Source: Thermoplasmata archaeon | GTDB taxonomy: Archaea > Thermoplasmatota > Thermoplasmata > Thermoplasmatales > Thermoplasmataceae | Length of the DNA stretch: 10,016 nt | Reading direction: 5' to 3' | Assembly: GCA_021850745.1 (NCBI GenBank) | Contig: JAJZKX010000041.1 | Span: 1 to 10,016, forward strand | Shown: positions 7,021-10,016 of the stretch, piece by piece | How positions within the stretch are numbered: position 1 is the first letter of the stretch | Layout of the letters: each line of letters opens with the position of its first letter | Program-made: the position numbers and the translations under genes | Notes under the pieces: generated by a model | What the model was told of the DNA's origin: nothing | Database searches by the model: none | The model's input: only the letters and a program-made list of their open reading frames with translations

Positions 7021-8358
7021 TTACTTTTTGCCATTCATTTGTTGGGCTACCATTCCATCAACTATCTCGATAAATTGTTTTTCTGTTCCCCTCGGAATAA
7101 CCCCTCCGGCAGCAATGTCATGTCCACCCCCACTGCCACCAACCTTTTTGCAGGCTTCTTTCATAATAATGGAGAGATTCAATCCCCTGTTAACGTGATT
7201 TCTGGTTCCCCGGGAAGATATCAGTGTGTTACTGTCACCTGCATTGAATCCTATGATGGGTTTGCTCTGATCTGCAATATACAGCATTAAAATTCCACTG
7301 ATAGCCCCGGCCATTTCTGACCCAGGGGAATAAAAATATTGAATATAGTTCTCCTTGCTAATCTCCTTGTATGATCTATACGCATAATCTATTAATTTTG
7401 TTTCAAAGGCTTTCCAGTTAAGCATCATTTGTTCCCTGAGTTTGTTCTCATTCAGAAAGTAATGTACTGGAATCCCATTAGCACCAATCTTTGCATTTCC
7501 GTCTATTATCTTGGATAGCGCCTTTCCAGTGAATCCATCCTCGAACTGGAAATCTTCCGTTTCCAAATATTTTAGAGCTTCAGCCTCACATCCTTGCAGA
7601 ATGAGCCTCGCAAAAAGGGCTTTTCCTAACTTACTGCATTCATCCTCATTTAGTGTTACTAGTTCTCTGGAAGGATCAAGTTCAAGCTTTCTCAGGAACT
7701 CTCGAATATTGTCTGTCTTTCCAGTCAAATCATAAAAGAAAGGATCTGTAGAGAATGTCAAAGCATCAAGCAATGTATTTCCAGTTAAATTCAGTTTTTT
7801 TGAAGGATTATAGCTTTTTCCATATTGTGTGGTGATACTTAGATTCAGTCCCCTGAATCCACCTATATCTTGCTTATCTGCAATTGCTCCTGCAACCATA
7901 AATTTGAGCAAATCACTATTAGACTCATCAACTGCCAGTGCCAACAGGAAAGCCATTGTTGCTCCGCATGCTTCCCTTGTTCCATCAAAGCCAAAATCCC
8001 TTACGTTTATATTTATGGCTTTTGATTCTGAGGGTTCGTAATAATGATGATCCAAAACAATTATGTTATCAATATCAGGAAGAAATTTCAACTGATCTGA
8101 TCCGGCATCGGCAATCAATGTAAGGTTATATGGTTCCTCCATTATTCTTTTCTTAAAACCATCTTCACTTAGATCCTTAATAAAACTCAGGTGGTAGGGT
8201 ATATTAAGGCGTTCAAGCATTTTTGTTATTATTATGGCTGCACTCGTTCCATCACCATCATAATGGGTTAAAATTCTTATATAATTTGATTCTAAAATTT
8301 TGTCTTTGGCACCGTTGAGTGAGGATAAAAAATCTTTTGGGATAATCTCTTTTAACAT
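7021..8358 (-). CDS. recJ: Archaeal RecJ/GAN-type DHH-family nuclease
   Basis: A 445-aa DHH/DHHA1 phosphoesterase, matching archaeal RecJ-like proteins including GAN, the nuclease bound to GINS at the replication fork and a relative of eukaryotic Cdc45. Metal-binding motifs visible in order: H32-Y-D34-G-D36-G; D84 in IADAGSD; D103-H104-H105 preceded by NIIVL; and D161 in GAIADKQD. G131-CGATMAF follows the DHH part as in the family. The C-terminal DHHA1 domain (about 330-445) carries GGSGGGHDIAAGG (407-419), the substrate-binding glycine motif. All catalytic positions are present, so it should be an active single-strand nuclease. It starts 3 nt after the rps15 stop with no clear SD, which points to re-initiation by ribosomes finishing rps15. 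The family call is firm. Whether it is the GINS partner, a repair RecJ or an RNA exonuclease cannot be told here. Confidence 0.92.
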   Translation of the reverse strand: MLKEIIPKDFLSSLNGAKDKILESNYIRILTHYDGDGTSAAIIITKMLERLNIPYHLSFIKDLSEDGFKKRIMEEPYNLTLIADAGSDQLKFLPDIDNIIVLDHHYYEPSESKAININVRDFGFDGTREACGATMAFLLALAVDESNSDLLKFMVAGAIADKQDIGGFRGLNLSITTQYGKSYNPSKKLNLTGNTLLDALTFSTDPFFYDLTGKTDNIREFLRKLELDPSRELVTLNEDECSKLGKALFARLILQGCEAEALKYLETEDFQFEDGFTGKALSKIIDGNAKIGANGIPVHYFLNENKLREQMMLNWKAFETKLIDYAYRSYKEISKENYIQYFYSPGSEMAGAISGILMLYIADQSKPIIGFNAGDSNTLISSRGTRNHVNRGLNLSIIMKEACKKVGGSGGGHDIAAGGVIPRGTEKQFIEIVDGMVAQQMNGKK

Positions 8359-8361
8359 AAC

Positions 8362-8799
8362 TTACAGAACTTTATTAAGTTCCCATTCCTTGGCCAGATA
8401 ACCCTCTCTTTTGTAATATTTCACAAGCCGGAGCATCTTTGCCATTATTAAATTCTTGCCTCTTGTGTTGCTCATATCCTTTTTGTTCATGTTAATGTGT
8501 TTTGTAACACGTTTGTATTTTTGTATCAGACTATTCAAATCATCAGGTATCGAAGGGCTGCTATTGTTTTCGCTGAGTATTTTGCCTATCTTTTTCCCCA
8601 TCACGTGCTTCGTCCCAGGAATTCCGTATTGATCTCTCAATCTGATTCCTATCTGTGATAAGGTTAAGTTTTCCTTATGCGAATTCAATATGATCTCGCT
8701 GATCTCAGTGGGGCTCTGCTCAACCCACGTGCGGCCATTTGCCAGATATATATTCTTGGATCCGGATTTTCCCCTCTTCCTCTTATGCATTCTTGCCAT
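8362..8799 (-). CDS. rps15: Small ribosomal subunit protein uS15
   Basis: Archaeal/eukaryotic-type ribosomal protein uS15 (eukaryotic RPS13 orthologue), which binds 16S rRNA in the platform of the small subunit. The 145-aa product starts with the family's typical MARMHKRKRGKSGS and has the archaeal N-terminal extension (about 1-60, with W25-V-E and the SQIGIRLRDQYGIPG segment). The S15 helical domain spans about 64-140 and includes the RLVKYYKREG helix (124-133) near the C-terminus. Length is close to the usual roughly 150 residues. The ATG at 8799 is preceded by GGGATGAT (8802-8809), a near match to the archaeal SD. It is the first gene of a two-gene operon with the DHH nuclease, a neighbourhood familiar in archaea. 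Confidence 0.97.
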   Translation of the reverse strand: MARMHKRKRGKSGSKNIYLANGRTWVEQSPTEISEIILNSHKENLTLSQIGIRLRDQYGIPGTKHVMGKKIGKILSENNSSPSIPDDLNSLIQKYKRVTKHINMNKKDMSNTRGKNLIMAKMLRLVKYYKREGYLAKEWELNKVL

Positions 8800-8833
8800 T
8801 AATCATCCCTGTTGGTTGTCAGAGATGAATTTG

Positions 8834-8843
8834 TTATTAATTA
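8834..8843 (-). promoter_or_regulatory. Candidate TATA box of the rps15-recJ operon
   Basis: On the minus strand TAATTAATAA lies 34 nt before the rps15 ATG. A start about 26 nt downstream of its centre would fall near 8813 and leave a short leader holding the SD-like GGGATGAT at 8802-8809. The region is AT-rich and other TATA-like stretches exist (8885-8902), so the choice is tentative. Confidence 0.35.
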
Positions 8844-8929
8844 TGTTTATGATCGTTTCAGGATTGTAAGATAATAATATGTCCTTATAATTATTAATAA
8901 AGTTGAATGCTCAAAAATATTATTGGAGC

Positions 8930-8964
8930 TTGTTATTCTATATTGAGGCAGAGTAGAATAACAA
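8930..8964. repeat. 11-bp perfect inverted repeat, 13-bp spacer
   Basis: TTGTTATTCTA (8930-8940) is exactly matched by its reverse complement TAGAATAACAA (8954-8964). The 13-base spacer includes GAGG. As DNA it could be an operator for a dimeric regulator; as RNA it would form an 11-bp stem with a purine-rich loop. It lies between the candidate promoters of the divergent genes. Confidence 0.7.
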
Positions 8965-9056
8965 TGAAAAACCTGCACATTATGGACATTCATCAACTTC
9001 TGACCGAATTTTATGAACGTGATTTCTTAGCATGTTTAACTACAAAATACTTTTAA
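8964..9056 (+). CDS. Doubtful 30-codon ORF upstream of tes
   Basis: ATG to TAA encodes 30 residues with mixed charge (middle part HQLLTEFYERDFLACL), not a low-complexity chance translation. The nearest SD-like bases (GAGG, 8945-8948) are 15 nt away, farther than usual, and sit in the loop of the inverted repeat. Its end overlaps the candidate tes TATA box. An ORF of this length is expected by chance in such a region, so it may not be a gene; a leader peptide is the alternative. Confidence 0.15.
   Translation: MKNLHIMDIHQLLTEFYERDFLACLTTKYF
9044..9056 (+). promoter_or_regulatory. Candidate TATA/BRE for tes
   Basis: AAAATACTTTTAA contains an A-rich BRE-like start and a TATA-like stretch. A transcript starting about 26 nt after its centre, near 9077, would have a leader of about 20 nt carrying the SD at 9085-9090. 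Confidence is low because the whole region is AT-rich. Confidence 0.3.
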
Positions 9057-9073
9057 TTGAATTTAATTTGTAC

Positions 9074-9083
9074 ATTTGCAAAT
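9074..9083. promoter_or_regulatory. 10-bp perfect palindrome before the tes SD, possible operator
   Basis: ATTTGCAAAT is its own reverse complement and ends one base before the SD of the radical-SAM gene. It overlaps the likely transcription start, where archaeal repressors often bind. No regulator can be named from the window. Confidence 0.4.
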
Positions 9084-9084
9084 A

Positions 9085-9090
9085 GGTGAT
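9085..9090 (+). promoter_or_regulatory. Shine-Dalgarno of tes
   Basis: GGTGAT is complementary to the archaeal anti-SD and has 8 nt between it and the ATG at 9099. An in-frame TGA at 9090-9092 closes the frame upstream, so 9099 is the first possible ATG and the SD confirms it. Confidence 0.7.
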
Positions 9091-9098
9091 GACAAACA

Positions 9099-10016
9099 AT
9101 GATTGCTTTAGAGGAAAGGAATAAATTCCCGGAAGTTAGATTCGCTAGCGATTTTGAGATCAGTAAGAACGCCCCTTTCAAAACAGTAGAGGAATTCATA
9201 GGAACAATGGGTAACATTATCAATAGCGATATGATGATAATGAGGGTAACAGAAAGTCTTTGCCCCATATGCGTTGATGATGAAAAGTTTGATCAAATGA
9301 GGATACCTGCAATTGTTTTTGAGCAGGGAGGGGAGGTCAAACTCATAAAGGAATGTGCCGAACACGGTATCACAAGGGAAAAGTACTGGGAAGATTATGA
9401 AATGTACCAGGAAGCCAAGAAATGGGCCGACGGAGGAGTAAGGATCTTAAATCCACACGTTGCTTATCTCGAATCCAAGATTGTTTGCCCAACACACTGC
9501 GGTCTTTGTGTCAAGCACAAATCCCACACGGGGTTAGGAAACGTCGTTGTTACAAACCGGTGCGATCTATCATGCTGGTACTGCTTCTTCTATGCCAAAG
9601 AAAATGAGCCAATCTACGAGCCATCCCAGGATCAGGTAAGAATGATGCTCAGAAGGATGAGGAACGAGAAGCCGGTAGGAGCAAACGCAGTACAGATCAC
9701 CGGAGGAGAGCCAACAATAAGGGACGATATTCTTGACATTGTAAAAATTGCAAGAGAAGAGGGCTATGAACACATACAACTCAACACAAACAGCATTAGG
9801 GCGGCATTTGACCCAGATTTCCCCAAAAAAGTAAGAGAAGCCGGTTCAAACGTTGTTTATACAAGTTTTGATGGGCCAACCCCAAGGGCAAACCCCAAGA
9901 ATTTCTGGGAGATACCAGCAGCTCTGGAGAATTATAAGAATGCCCCAATGGGAGTCGTTCTTGTGCCGACGGTTATCGGTGGGATCAATGATATGTACCT
10001 TGGAGATATCATCAAA
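9099..10016 (+). CDS. tes: Radical-SAM tetraether lipid synthase-like (3' partial)
   Basis: The first 306 residues of a radical-SAM enzyme of the MJ0619/Tes family, which joins the ends of lipid chains in archaeol-type membrane lipids to give membrane-spanning tetraethers. Visible in order: an N-terminal metal site with C55-P-I-C58 and C86-A-E-H-G; C130-x3-C134-G-L-C137-x2-H140, typical of this family's extra Fe-S cluster; N153-R-C155-DLS-C159-WY-C162-FFYA, the CX3CX2C site for the SAM-binding [4Fe-4S] cluster; GGEPT (202-206), the SAM-contacting motif; and NTNS (229-232). The frame stays open to the window end; family members are about 500-600 residues, so roughly half is missing. It is cysteine-rich, as expected for a cytoplasmic multi-cluster protein. 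MJ0619 was earlier described as a pterin methylase, so a relative acting on another substrate is the alternative. GDGT-rich membranes of Thermoplasmatales favour tes. Confidence 0.85.
   Translation, partial: MIALEERNKFPEVRFASDFEISKNAPFKTVEEFIGTMGNIINSDMMIMRVTESLCPICVDDEKFDQMRIPAIVFEQGGEVKLIKECAEHGITREKYWEDYEMYQEAKKWADGGVRILNPHVAYLESKIVCPTHCGLCVKHKSHTGLGNVVVTNRCDLSCWYCFFYAKENEPIYEPSQDQVRMMLRRMRNEKPVGANAVQITGGEPTIRDDILDIVKIAREEGYEHIQLNTNSIRAAFDPDFPKKVREAGSNVVYTSFDGPTPRANPKNFWEIPAALENYKNAPMGVVLVPTVIGGINDMYLGDIIK

Larger units (their letters stand above)
8800..9098. other. Divergent intergenic region between rps15 and tes
   Basis: These 299 bp separate the two divergent genes and are clearly AT-richer than them. 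I see candidate promoters for both sides, an 11-bp inverted repeat (8930-8964), a palindrome just before the tes SD (9074-9083) and a weak 30-codon ORF (8964-9056). I see no tRNA, no convincing box C/D or H/ACA RNA and no insertion sequence. The spacing is long for a compact archaeal genome, which suggests regulatory content. Confidence 0.6.

Noticed and set aside
8825..8870. Two CTGA boxes on the minus strand upstream of rps15 as part of a C/D RNA
   Set aside because: No acceptable RUGAUGA box C precedes the first CTGA, and no terminal stem is visible.
8821..8902. Several TTATTAA-type stretches as a repeat array
   Set aside because: They are irregular in spacing and explained by AT richness; no constant unit or spacer as in a CRISPR or iteron array.
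9086..9092. GTGATGA as box C of a box C/D RNA
   Set aside because: It matches RUGAUGA but overlaps the tes SD, and no CTGA box D follows within about 70 nt.
9053..9365. Minus-strand open frames of 71 and 85 codons across the start of tes
   Set aside because: They overlap the SD-supported tes start and its conserved cysteines and resemble no family.

Overview
The window reads as a chromosomal segment of an archaeon, most probably a member of the Thermoplasmatales (Thermoplasma/Ferroplasma/Cuniculiplasma type). Four things support this: an archaeal AglB/STT3 oligosaccharyltransferase with a very long Ser/Thr/Asn-rich, charge-poor, cysteine-free outer domain, as expected of an acidophile without a rigid wall; an archaeal-type uS15 gene coupled to an archaeal RecJ/GAN-type DHH nuclease; a radical-SAM enzyme of the tetraether lipid synthase family; and promoters with archaeal TATA/BRE architecture, one of them placed for a leaderless transcript. 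The genus cannot be fixed from the sequence alone.

Layout. Bases 2-5461 (+) hold the 3' part of aglB; its N-terminal membrane segments lie before the window. A 4-bp ATGA overlap links it to a 266-aa single-span surface protein (5458-6258, +) that may be a partner subunit. This pair converges, with 3 bp between stop codons, on a minus-strand gene for a two-domain protein with a RuvC-like RNase H fold (6262-6909). That gene has its own TATA/BRE element. Further right, a minus-strand operon carries rps15 (8362-8799) followed after 3 bp by the DHH nuclease gene (7021-8358). A 299-bp divergent intergenic region (8800-9098) contains an 11-bp perfect inverted repeat, a 10-bp perfect palindrome, candidate promoters for both flanking genes and a doubtful 30-codon ORF. 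The window ends inside a plus-strand radical-SAM gene (9099 onward), probably tes.

How the genes fit together. The two ends serve the cell surface of an acid-living archaeon: N-glycosylation at the left and membrane-spanning tetraether lipids at the right. The centre is housekeeping: ribosome, replication or repair nuclease, and a RuvC-like protein. I see no mobile element, CRISPR array, tRNA or rRNA. The most unusual features are the giant repeat-built outer domain fused to the OST catalytic subunit, its translationally coupled partner gene, and the symmetric DNA elements in front of tes.
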